64,000 bases of DNA from Mesostigma viride. Lineage: Eukaryota; Streptophyta; Mesostigmatophyceae; Mesostigmatales; Mesostigmataceae. Location: contig RPFO01000213.1 in NCBI GenBank assembly GCA_009746045.1, positions 11,742,553-11,806,552 on the forward strand. Direction: 5' to 3'. The position numbers were made by a program, and so were the translations under genes. The notes under the pieces were generated by a model that saw only the letters and a program-made list of their open reading frames with translations, did no database searches and was not told where the DNA came from. The number at the start of each line of letters is the position of its first letter. Position 1 is the stretch's first letter. Positions 33,801 through 44,215 of the stretch are shown here, in pieces.

Positions 33801-36800
33801 AGCACCGCTCTTAATTAAGCACCGCTCTTACCCTATTTTGTAGGCATGACCCATGACCGACAGGTTAATGCCCACCCTGTTGGATTGCGAAGGGGCTATG
33901 TACCAGTTTGTTGATCTGCCATCACCCTTATGGCCCTCATGCTGTACCCCCACTAATACCTATCTGTTTATTCAAATGTGTGTGGCTTTTTCAACGTGTA
34001 TGGGTATTTGGCCTACCCGCCTCAAGTTCCACCCCCCACTTATTCTTGCCTATATGGTAGTAGTACTATATCTGTGGGGCTTATTTAATTGTGTCCTGGC
34101 GTCGGCTGCCAGCCTCAAGTTCCCATGCCGCACCCCCACTGATGCTTGCCTACCTACTTGTTTGTGTGGGGCCATGTCTTACTCGTATTCTGCCCCTTGT
34201 GCCGCCAGCCTCAAGTTCCACATGCTTCACCAGGACTACTTGTTCGCACGCATGCGGGAGCTGCAGCGCCACTACCGGCTGCGCATCCTGATCTGCCACG
34301 TGGACCTGGTGAGCGGCACCGCTGTGTTATCAGTTATTGTGTACAATAGCAAGGTTGATTAGAATTGTTTATTATAATTGTCCGTAGTGATAACAGCATG
34401 TTCATCCTCACCTGCCACGTAGACGTGATGCGCCACGGCGTCTTGCGGTGGAAGTCAGTGTTAGTGTCAGCAGTGGCAAATGGTTTGCTGATATTCATTC
34501 GCCAGGCGTACCTGGTGAGCCGCCCTATCAAATAAGATGTACTGCGTCCATGAATAGCGACAAGTACCTGTTATGTGTGTAATGCAAAACCACGTGGACC
34601 TGGGGAGGCGATCTTTTGCTGAACTAGTTTGCCGAAAGTTATTGCTGAAAGTAATTTATCACATTTCTTGCGGTCTGTGGACCCGTCGACCTGCTGAGCC
34701 ATGCCTTTTGTGAATCGGAATATCGTCTTTTGTTGATGCTTGTAAGCAGTACATTTTGCGTTTAAGAGGCTATTATAACGCCGTGTGGAAATGTTGTCGC
34801 GAATGGCTTTAGGAGCTTGTTGCAACATTTTCACGATCCAACCGCCTTGCGAGGCCGTAGAGTGACCTTTTCTTCTTGGGAGCAGGGAGTTTATGTGATA
34901 CCAGGGATTATGAAACAGTAGGTAGTACGCTGCAGACGTTGCCGAGTCTGTATTTACAAACGCTGTACATGCCCCTGTTAAAACAACTGTTGTTGTAACC
35001 GTTACTAGTTTTGTGGCGGCAGGCGTCGGCTGCGGTGCCTCTCAATTTTATGATAACCTACAACAATGGGAGCATGAACGGCTGCTGGAAAAATTACGCT
35101 GGCACATAGCCATACGATGGAAATAATAAAAGCTGAAATAGCGCTGAACTGTAGACAAAGTGGCACTGCTGGTGAGCCTGATGAGGCCTCTCTCAGTTTT
35201 TCATCCAACCATGAACTTCTGGAGTAGGACAATATCCCCAGGCTTGTTTCCTGGTTTTGACGCCGGTGGTGCAAAGTTGAAATTGTTTTTGGCTGATGTT
35301 CATTGAAAAGCACATCTTATCATGTTCCTGTGCCTATGTTCCTCTGCATCGGCTTCTGCTCCTTCCCTCACCCCTTCCCCCCACCCACCCACCCCCCAGC
35401 AAGATGCCGTCAAGCCGCTGGGCGAGGTGACAAAGCTGGCGGTGGTGAACGACTTCTCCCTTTTCTGCGCGTGGAGGTGAGGGTGCTCCCAAATCTTTTG
35501 ATGACGAGACATAATGCTCCCTCTTCTGTGTGGGGACGTAGGTGCTAGAGGCTGCCTTCTTGTGTGTGCTTTTGATGAGTCCTTTTGATTGCTGTTGTAT
35601 TTGTGAAAGCACTGTGAAGGGGGTCTCCCTCTTCTGCGCATGGGGGTGAGCGTACTCGCCAGGCTCTTGATTAACATACGGCCTTACAGATAGTGTCGTC
35701 CCTTGGCTGCATCATGAGACGCGCGTCTGCACGGGGAGGTGATGGAGTTTGTATTAGCAGACACTTTTTGGTTATTTGTGCTGCTGTACTTGATATGGAT
35801 CGGTTCAGTACTCTGTGACATGCCTCGTGGATGCACATCGCTACTTTGCTAATGCCTTTATCACAAACTACGACGCATTTCCTGGTTCACATGGGCAGAG
35901 GGCGTAGAAAGAGGTTTTTTGCGCTCAGTTGTGTTCAAATGCGTCGTAGTTGTTTCAACAATGGCCTTTCTATGTATTTTGGTAAGTAACAAGTCTCCTC
36001 CTGTTTCCCCTGCCTTTCTATGTATTTTGGTAAGTAACAAGTCTCCTCCTATTTCCCCTCCTCAAACCTACCTGGCGTAAACGACTCTTGAACGCGCAGT
36101 TTACACTCAAAGGTATGTGTATTTGAGCGCTTCCATGTGTGATTCTGCAGCACACGGTGCACGCCTGCACGCCTCAGGCTTGGAGGTATCTCGGGGCTGG
36201 TTGCAGTTCCTTTCGAATGGGGATAGATTTGAAAGCGATAAAAATAATTTCAATTGGTACGCTGATTTTGTGTGTTGTGATTATAGTGGTGTTGTGATTA
36301 TAGTGGTGGGCGCATTTGATTTTAGACTTGGACAATTCTGTCAAGCCACTATGCTATGAAGTAGCCCACATGCGCTTTCTAAATCTGGAAACTGCACTTC
36401 TGGCAACCACCCTAACGCGAATGCATGGCTGGTGGCATATTGGTGGGTTGGAATACCTGTTTACTTGCAAACCTGACTTCCCCTCTTTGTGCATGTCATT
36501 AATGGAGGATCCCTCCAGCCGCGAGGAGTGCGCGCGCTACCTGGAGACGTTCAAGTGTTTCGAGAAGAAGCCCGCCGACATGCTCATGCAGCGCAAGGAC
36601 ACCGACTACATGTCGCGGGTGAGGGAGCGTGTGGACATGATCAACCCTATGCGGTACTATTGTTTGGGTCCGGTTGATGGCACTGACTGCATGTCGTGGG
36701 TGAGGGAGCGTGTGGACATGATCAACCCTATGCGGTACTATTGTTTGGGTCCGGTTGATGGCACTGACTGCAGGTCGTGGGTGAGGGCGGATGATGGAGG

Positions 36801-39800
36801 AGGAGGGGGGGACAGATATTGTCGAGTGCCATTCTAGAATCATTGGTTTGTCGCGTACTTGTAGTCCTGAAAATGCCTGGTGCACGAGTCATGTATGGAC
36901 AGTCAACTGTACCGGCATCTATCCCTGTAGCCTGCGGTACAACATTTGCGGTAGAGAGCTTTCAAACCACATGAGCTCCCAGCAAGACAGCGTGGTGGCT
37001 CTGGTAGCAGTATATGCAAAGGTGGGTGGAACCATCGACATTCACGCTGCTTATATCCCTTGCTGCGCTCTTCAATATCCCAGGCATGCACTTCAAGCAA
37101 CTTGCCTCGCTCGCAGCATCAAGGCCAGCGGAATGAGCCATGCGTATGACGTGACCGTTCCTCACTCTCGTTAAGGTATTCGCTGATACCTGCGCAACCA
37201 TGGCTGGACGCAGCACTATTATCGTCACTAGTCCGTGGACAAGTCGGTTAGATCCCACGGTTCCGTCTGCACATTTCGTAATTTACATTTGACAGTCTGC
37301 TCAAGTGACTACGCAAGTAAAAACGGTTTGATCTGACAAGTCAAACTGTCGGCCATGCCCGCACGCTGTCATGCCACAGCAAAGCTCACGTGCGCTTTTG
37401 CCATGGATTACTCAAGCGGTTACAAAGCTGTGGCTCTGTCTGCGCAGAGGTGCTGAATGAGCCATGCGCCTAACGCACTGACTGCTTCACATGGTGCCTG
37501 AGCCATGCATGAGATGAAGTAAGCTACCCAAGTAGGCTCGTTGCCTGCTCACATGGTTGGCTTTGTGCCCTCATGGGGATAACAGAGTGGGGTTGTGCTT
37601 GCGTGGGACTTGTACGTGTGTTGGCGGCATGTGGGCGCGCCACCTGGCAGCTCGCGGACGTGCTCACGTGCGTGCGCGGCGTCAACCGCACCGATGCGGG
37701 CACGCTCGGCCGTACCTTCAAAGTAGGTCGTTCCCAGGGTAGCCTGTTACCTGTATCTTTGCAGTTGCGTATTTGAGCCAATGGTTAATTGCACGTACAA
37801 CCAACCAGTCGGCGCCTCTTGCAGGTCCAGGCATTGCAGCTAACAATCGGGCCTGAGTTTGCGTGTGGGCATGCTGACCCCCACGTCGCGTATGGGCTGG
37901 TTTTGTGATGTATCAACGAGACAACCAGCGCAGGGCAGAAATCTGGAGAATCCGATGTATGTTTGCCCACTGTTCCTTAATAATAAAAACAACAGAATCA
38001 AAAAATCAAAATCTTGCGCGACACTGCCAGATAAGTAGCTTGATTGCCTAGATATGTCCCTTGGCAGGCTTTATAGTATAGTAGCCTTACCGTATAGCCT
38101 TATTGTTTAGTAGCCTAACCACGAAAGGTGAGGGTCATTGGCTGGGTGTTGAACTGATGTGTAAGGCAGCAGTATGGTGGTGGTACGTATCTCAATCAGC
38201 AATGGCACTGCGGTACTTCTGCACAGATTCAAGCATCGAGCTCTAGGTTCTAAAACTCCTTATTCAGATCAATGGTTTTGGAACAAGAGTCTATTTTGGA
38301 ACCGCTCGTATCAAGCTTGAAATTCTCTTCCTTGATTATTTTACTTGCTACCTGTTTCTTCTACTTTTCTGTGCCTCAAATTACGGTCGGGCATTATAAA
38401 TTGACATCATCGGTTACCTCTGCCTGTCGTGCTGCAAAGTGCAAAGTGACTACGGGTGCCCACCAGCTACCCACTTCCCCCCATCCCCTCGTTCCCCTTT
38501 GCCCCACTCAAGTATTAGTAATGAAGGGTCTTCATCTGTACCCTGGAACACAATGTATTGTCCTGTAAATCAGCGGCCCATGCATTCTTGTCGTGTTGTC
38601 AACTTGGTGCAATTTTAGTATCTGCAAATGTGATCATGAGCAGCCTTATTATTGTTTTCCAACCTACCGGCCACCACACACAAGCCACTGTGGCCACAGC
38701 CGTTGCTGACTAGGCCCGCCATCCCTGCCCCCGCCGTGGCCCCCACCGTGCAGACGTTGAAGCAGATCATGAACGCGTCCCTGGAACAGATCCTGGCATG
38801 CCCTGGCATCGGCGAGCAAAAGGTGGGTAGCGCGCAGTTCCTTGACCACCAGTCTCCTCGCTTGTTATCTTTAGAGTACCCTGACCATCCGCCTGTTCTT
38901 ACCTTGCTAGCTGGTCGGCACGCTGTCCTGACAGCGCGCCGTCTGCTTACCCTTGCCTGTGTTCTTTGCGGGCCCCGTCATCGGCAAACAGAAGGTGCGC
39001 TCAATAACTTGACCTCTGGTTCCTTGCTCGTTGTTTGTGTAGTCCTCTGTTGTAGTCCTTGACATAGATGTTGTTTGTGTAGTCCTTTATGCTACCCACT
39101 CACCATAGGGCGCCATGCCATGTGGGGTCGATGGCCATGGCCAGCTCAAAGTTGGGCGTCATGCCATGTGGGGTTGATTGGGATTGTCAACTATACGGTG
39201 TGCCCAGTGGTTCCTCGCCTGTGCGTTGTGTTCCTTGCCAGCCTCTTCCTCTGTTGACGATGGGTCGGTTTGGGTCGGTTTGGGTCGGTTACATTTCAAC
39301 CGCACACAAGTACACACTTATCGGCCGGCTTGTCCCGAGGGTGGTACCAGGCTCGGTGCCTTGCAATCTTCTAGTGCAAATTGGCGGTCTTGACCAGAAG
39401 GACAACTGTAAAGACTCGGCCTATGAGTAGAACTCCGTACTGTTTTGTCTCACACAGCTTGCGCATGCGCTTGTCAATCCCGTTGGGGTTCGCCATGGTT
39501 TGGGTGCAGTGGAAGCCGCTTCACATCGGTCGGTGTGCCACATGTCTGACACAGCTTGTGCACGGCTCCAGTTTTGTGGGGGTCCTCCCACTTAAGTAAC
39601 ATACTAGTATTTGTCGCTCCCACTTGAATCGTTTCGGTGCAGGCGAAGCGGCTTCATGAGGCGTTCCACCAGCCGTTCCTGTACACAGTGAAGCAGCCGC
39701 GCATCACCTACGCGCTGTCGCAAAGAGGGGCGTCAGGGGCTGGCAGCTCGTCCCAGCCACAGGCAGCATCCTCTCAGGGGGAGGCAACGGAACAAGAGAG

Positions 39801-39804
39801 GTGA
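30807..39804 (+). CDS. ERCC1: ERCC1 (XPF-ERCC1 nuclease subunit), nine exons
   Basis: ERCC1 is the noncatalytic partner of the XPF endonuclease, which makes the 5' incision in nucleotide excision repair and acts in crosslink repair and single-strand annealing. Exons: 30807-31090, 31847-31925, 32782-32885, 34209-34308, 35400-35476, 36519-36618, 37651-37722, 38754-38822, 39643-39804 (TGA). Phases agree throughout and give about 348 residues. The first exon encodes a Pro/Ala-rich disordered tail. The central nuclease-like domain runs from NAIIVSNRQKGN through HIRNCRWVFGDIVPDYQLSP, SLKFHMLHQDYLFARM, RILICHVDL and ARYLETFKCFEKKPADML. The tandem helix-hairpin-helix region follows: GVNRTDAGTLGRTFKTLKQI, LACPGIGEQK and AKRLHEAFHQPFL. 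A short Ser/Gln-rich tail ends the protein. The catalytic motif of XPF is absent, as expected. Introns 2 to 6 and 8 contain copies of adjoining exon ends. Confidence 0.94.
32030..32185 (+). repeat. 15-base tandem repeat (GTGATTCAACAATGT)n
   Basis: About ten units of GTGATTCAACAATGT or GTGATTAAACAATGT in ERCC1 intron 2, sitting between two copies of the exon 2 end (31979-32004 and 32185-32210). Confidence 0.85.
32952..33489 (+). repeat. 59-base minisatellite derived from the ERCC1 exon 3 end
   Basis: Nine units with exact 59-base spacing, beginning GCGCTGTCCTCCGCCACCGT and continuing GGCACTGGACACAGGGTAGCAGG, start 67 bases after exon 3. The 34 bases from CTGTC through ACAGGGT align without gaps to the last bases of exon 3 and its GT donor at 27 of 34 positions. 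In the same frame exon 3 reads LSPTTVALYI and the repeat LSSATVALDT. Confidence 0.85.
35982..36062 (+). repeat. About 46-base direct duplication in ERCC1 intron 5
   Basis: CCTTTCTATGTATTTTGGTA followed by AGTAACAAGTCTCCTCC occurs twice in tandem with near identity, indicating a recent duplication. Confidence 0.85.
36601..36790 (+). repeat. 81-base tandem triplication across the ERCC1 exon 6 donor
   Basis: The exon 6 end ACATGTCGCGG|GTGAGGGAGC at 36608-36628 is repeated at 36689-36709 and, in part, at 36770-36788. The GT dinucleotides fall at 36619, 36700 and 36781, exactly 81 bases apart. No stop codon interrupts the exon 6 frame, so use of a later donor would add 27 or 54 residues in frame. 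Confidence 0.85.
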
Positions 39805-40017
39805 CCAGTTGCTACCTTTGCCGCTGTTTCGTGGGAGAGCATCTGGTTGTCAGGCTTAATAACAGTTGAACATAATATGGTGGGGATTAACCCCATGCAT
39901 CAACGCATTCCTGACTTCCTATCATGCCTAGATGAAGGGCGAAGGCACCGAGACCAGCAAAGAAGCAAGTGGCCTTTCCTGAGGCCATAAAGCCAACGCT
40001 TACTTCAGTGGGCCCGG

Positions 40018-40186
40018 GTACATTGGTTACCACGTGAACTCATGGGTTACCACGTGAACTCATGGGTTACCACGTGAACTCATGGGTTACCACGTGAACT
40101 CATGGGTTACCACGTGAACTCATGGGTTACCACGTGAACTCATGGGTTACCACGTGAACTCATGGGTTACCACGTGAACTCATGAG
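40018..40186 (+). repeat. 20-base minisatellite downstream of ERCC1
   Basis: Eight to nine near-perfect copies of GGTTACCACGTGAACTCATG. The unit contains CACGTG and the palindromic GGTTACC. It lies about 215 bases after the ERCC1 stop; the rest of 39805-40017 and 40187-40815 shows no recognised gene. Confidence 0.9.
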
Positions 40187-40799
40187 ACAGCCTTACAATG
40201 GCCATCGGCTTCCCAGACAGGAAACCCCCGCCCACCCTCCTGCTGGACGTCAGCCCTGTCGCCCTGGCGACTCTCTCACGTTAGCTCCTTTGCAGCTGGC
40301 TTCCTTCCACGGCAAATACGTGAACACCGCCATCGGCCAGGGGTAGGCAGCCTTATATCGCCTGGACAAGTCTTGGTTGTGACGTTACTTAGATGGCCAG
40401 CGCAAGCGCATTCTGTCTGACAAGGCCCTTATCCCTCCCATCCTCGTTTGTGGCTGCGCGAGGCATGAATCCGGCTGGGCGAAGCGCTGAGCGCGCATGT
40501 CAATGGCACTGTCACCTGAATTCTCTGCCACATCTTGCGGGCGCCCAGTACCAAGAGTGCCGCATTCAGGCAGAAGTATATTGCGAACTCCCACTGGCTA
40601 CCCATATCGTCCGTTACCACATCCATTTTGCTGGGCATCTCACATGCACAGATAAAATGGACACAGATGTGAGCCCGGCCAGGGGACAGCCAGCCGGGCC
40701 GGCACCTCTTCATTAAGCATTGCCCCCTCCTCCCCTCAGGTAGCCTTGCTACTGACTTACATGCAAATTGATGCATGCAATCTTAATTCACGCAGTTAA

Positions 40800-40880
40800 G
40801 TGATTTACCATTAATTAATTAAACTCGTGCTCCCGTTGGGGAGTCACGGAGCACCGAAGTGCTTTTAATCCCTGTGTGTG
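40800..40880 (-). mobile_element. Retroposon 3' end: TGCTCC hairpin with TTAA tail
   Basis: ATTAATTAATTAAACTCGTGCTCCC is followed by GTTGGGGAGTCACGGAGCACCGAAGTGC. TGCTCC and GGAGCA form a stem, and the TTAA tail lies on the left, so the element is on the minus strand. The same 50-base segment recurs at 47290-47365 and, inverted, at 52632-52680. Confidence 0.6.
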
Positions 40881-40957
40881 CACAACAGGAGAAAGGGATT
40901 TACCATACGTGATCTATTTCTCCATGCATACTTACGCTCGCCGGCCATTGTAGAAAG

Positions 40958-41472
<515 letters not shown>

Positions 41473-41757
41473 TCGGCTTAAGGTTATAATGCAAGAATAG
41501 AATTGGTCGATGGACCAATGCACGTGTACAGTTTATAGATAATCCTCCAGGCAGCTAATGGGCAGTTTTGATAGATTTGAGGTATAAATAATCGGTTTGT
41601 TTGATAAAGTGTAAATTGTAGTTATAGCTGTTGTCAGTATGGGAATAACACTCCATGGGAATAATTTAATTTGGCTTGCTAGCTAGTAGGATGGCTGAGC
41701 TCCCAACAAAGGCGAGTCTGAAAAAATCTCATTACTTACCGCATTGATGCAGACGAT

Positions 41758-41867
41758 ATTTGTTTAAACTTTTGTGTAATTATTTTTCTAATGAGATTAG
41801 CATAGTACTCCATGGCATGCCTTTGCGCATGACACGCAAGTACTTACTTACTTACTTACTTAACTAC
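41758..41867 (+). mobile_element. Retroposon 3' end with (ACTT)n tail, copy A
   Basis: TTTTTCTAATGAGATTAGCA, then an imperfect hairpin (ATGGCATGCCTTTGCGCATGACAC), then AAGTACTTACTTACTTAC. It is strongly similar to 47126-47240 and 61045-61150, which have the same order of parts. Confidence 0.65.
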
Positions 41868-42058
41868 CGCACGTGACGTGATTAATGTTGATTGATCAAA
41901 ATCCATATGTAGCAGCAACATGTGCCAGGCCCACAGCCGACTTGCTTGCTGAGTTTGAGATCTCAGCTGCATACATGATAGTGGAACCCATACGTTTCTT
42001 TGCTGCTGCATGGTCTTAGCTGACTGCAGAAGCACACTTCAGGTCAGAGGTTTTACTA

Positions 42059-43216
42059 CTAGCCAAGACTTAGGGCCGCGAGCTGGTTCTCCAACTCCCC
42101 AGCAGTACGCAAGGCCGCGAGCTGAATACCCAGAAGCTTGCCTTCACAGAGTCTGCACGGCTCCTTGCCCTCCGGTGGCTCGCTGCCTCCCAGAGGCTTC
42201 TGAGGTGAGCTGCTGCGTAAGCAATCTTCATAGAAGTGGAACTTCTTACCGGTGCGGATCGAGTAGAAACGCGATGGTGGCTCAGGCAGCAGGGCTGATT
42301 CACCTGACAGTGGTACTATCCACTCGGATACCGCACCACGATGATTATCCCGGCATGATGAACAAAGATACGGTTTCTTGCAGTCATCCCACCCGACGCC
42401 TAGTGTGTAGAAGTCCTTGACCTTATTAATTACCTCTGCGCAAACCGTGGTGTGGAAAAAGCGGCTGGCCAGTCGCCACTGCCATATTGGCTGGCCATAT
42501 AACAGCTTGTTTTCTAGGCCTTCCACCGAGCTCTCTTGGGTTTGTAGTCGCGGCCTCGGGCTGCAGAATAATTGACCATCGGACAAGACTGAGTAAGCGT
42601 CGAGGCGCCTACCCGGCAGCTCACTCAGCCGTTTGACCAACTCATGGATTCCCATCGCTTTCACGAGAACTGCGTGTAACGCCCGCCTATCCGAGTCAGC
42701 TTGATGGGGGTGGACGTTTTCAACTCCATGCCTCTTGCAGAGCGTTTTGAGAGACCCGGATCCAAAGCTGTCAGATAAGCACTCATTTGAACAATAGAAG
42801 CGCCACTTCCAGGCGGCGTCTTCGATCGTTACCCCGCTCCAAATCAAGTGGGAGAAGAGAACTCTCGCGTCGTATGCGGCGTTATGGGACAGAAAAGCGA
42901 TTGTTGCCTCGGGCTGCCCTGCATGTTCATCTTGGACGAACTTGATTAGGCTTTGCCAGCATTCCAGGAAAACCTCCCGCAAGCGGCCAGGGGATTTGGC
43001 CAACCCGGTTTTTAAAAAGACGTTGCCTGGGTCGCCATGAGAAGCACTCACAACGCCGACGCTGATCTGGTCGATTCTTTGGTTTTCCAAACAGCTAAAG
43101 GGAATTCCTCGCGTATCCAGAGTCTCGATGTCCCACAAGAATAATAAGAAAGGACCTTGACACACGCGGTATTCGGGCGGCGGCCGGGCCGAGGCTTCGG
43201 AGCTGGAATCAAGCAT
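42059..43216 (-). CDS. DEDDh 3'-5' exonuclease-like protein, intronless
   Basis: A 385-residue single open frame with an ATG start. It carries the three DnaQ/epsilon-type exonuclease motifs: ExoI FLWDIET (Asp29, Glu31), ExoII SHNAAYDARVL (Asp116) and ExoIII HQADSD (His171, Asp176), with the usual LKTLCKRHG before ExoIII. It is therefore predicted to remove nucleotides from 3' ends using two metal ions. The C-terminal 200 residues are not a polymerase. They hold a CxxC (YLCSSC) and, near the end, FHFYEDC followed by PCRLCEG, a His/Cys arrangement that may bind zinc. It is the only intronless conserved gene here, between intron-rich neighbours and transposons, so recent arrival (retroposition, virus or transposon capture) is possible but unproven. 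Substrate unknown. Confidence 0.85.
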   Translation of the reverse strand: MLDSSSEASARPPPEYRVCQGPFLLFLWDIETLDTRGIPFSCLENQRIDQISVGVVSASHGDPGNVFLKTGLAKSPGRLREVFLECWQSLIKFVQDEHAGQPEATIAFLSHNAAYDARVLFSHLIWSGVTIEDAAWKWRFYCSNECLSDSFGSGSLKTLCKRHGVENVHPHQADSDRRALHAVLVKAMGIHELVKRLSELPGRRLDAYSVLSDGQLFCSPRPRLQTQESSVEGLENKLLYGQPIWQWRLASRFFHTTVCAEVINKVKDFYTLGVGWDDCKKPYLCSSCRDNHRGAVSEWIVPLSGESALLPEPPSRFYSIRTGKKFHFYEDCLRSSSPQKPLGGSEPPEGKEPCRLCEGKLLGIQLAALRTAGELENQLAALSLG

Positions 43217-44215
43217 GCCGGTCCAATAATATTGGACGACGCAGGTATAAATTGCGCACTAGAGGCGATACGGATCCTCCTTCCAAGTATCACAATCGCT
43301 ATGGCGTACGCATGCGGCCGTCCCGACGCTGCAGGCTGCCTCAGTTGTCTAGATTATATCTTGATCCCCGGCCTTTTAATTTTTTCAGTTCTCCGCGTCT
43401 CGACCTGGCAGACACGACAAGAGTTGGCACGTGCGCTGATCTGGAAGATTGTAAGCCTCGCCTGCTTCGCGTAAGCGGCCGAGTGACGACAAAGACGGAG
43501 TGCGGAGTGACACGGCATGTGACGAGACACCGGACGTGGAAACTGCCTTCTGCATTCTTTTATACCCAGATCAGTCCGGCGGCCGTCAAAGTTCATTTTC
43601 TGATATTAGGCGGCTACTCAACGAGTTTTAAGTACGAATGTACGAAATATTGATGTTACCCAACCCTGATCCAACAGCTATTACCGTCACTGTATCCACG
43701 ATTCACCTGGGCCTTCCCGCCAACTCAACTGCGCCTTCCCGCCAACATCCATCCCGCGGGGGAAAATTTTTTTTACAGCTTTACTCCTGCTCTACTGTAA
43801 GCTTACCCCGCGTCTACCGCGGACCCAGCGACCCTTATTGCCCAGTATTGCTTTGCCCATCGTTATAGCTCGAAAGGGTTGGGCGGGCACCGTTATTTAG
43901 CGCAATCAGCGAAGAGGCAATGTCGCATTTGCCGGAACATTTAGGCAGTCTGTGGAAGTTTTAAACATATAGCGCCACACTTGCTGAAAAGGTCCATCAA
44001 GTATGTAATCGCAGTGCTAGATCATCACATTCCAGAGCAAACAGCTTGGTTGGTCACCTTGAGTTCACTTTGACGCAGCCGCGCGTGGAAAAGAGAACTG
44101 GGCGAGCTGGCATAGCAGCATAGACGTGATGCGCTAGGTGACGGGTGACAGCAAGTTGGCAGCCTCGAGACCCGCTGATAAGCCGGGATCAATTCTTGGA
44201 CCGGCGACCCTTGCG
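43217..44215. other. Spacer between divergent exonuclease and MYND genes
   Basis: Bases 43217-44215 separate the divergently transcribed exonuclease and MYND genes. No further domain-bearing frame was recognised. It presumably includes both promoters; no TATA-like site can be named with confidence. Confidence 0.5.

Noticed and set aside
40018-40186. CRISPR-like array or operator cluster
   Set aside because: Twenty-base head-to-tail units without spacers; a minisatellite explains it.
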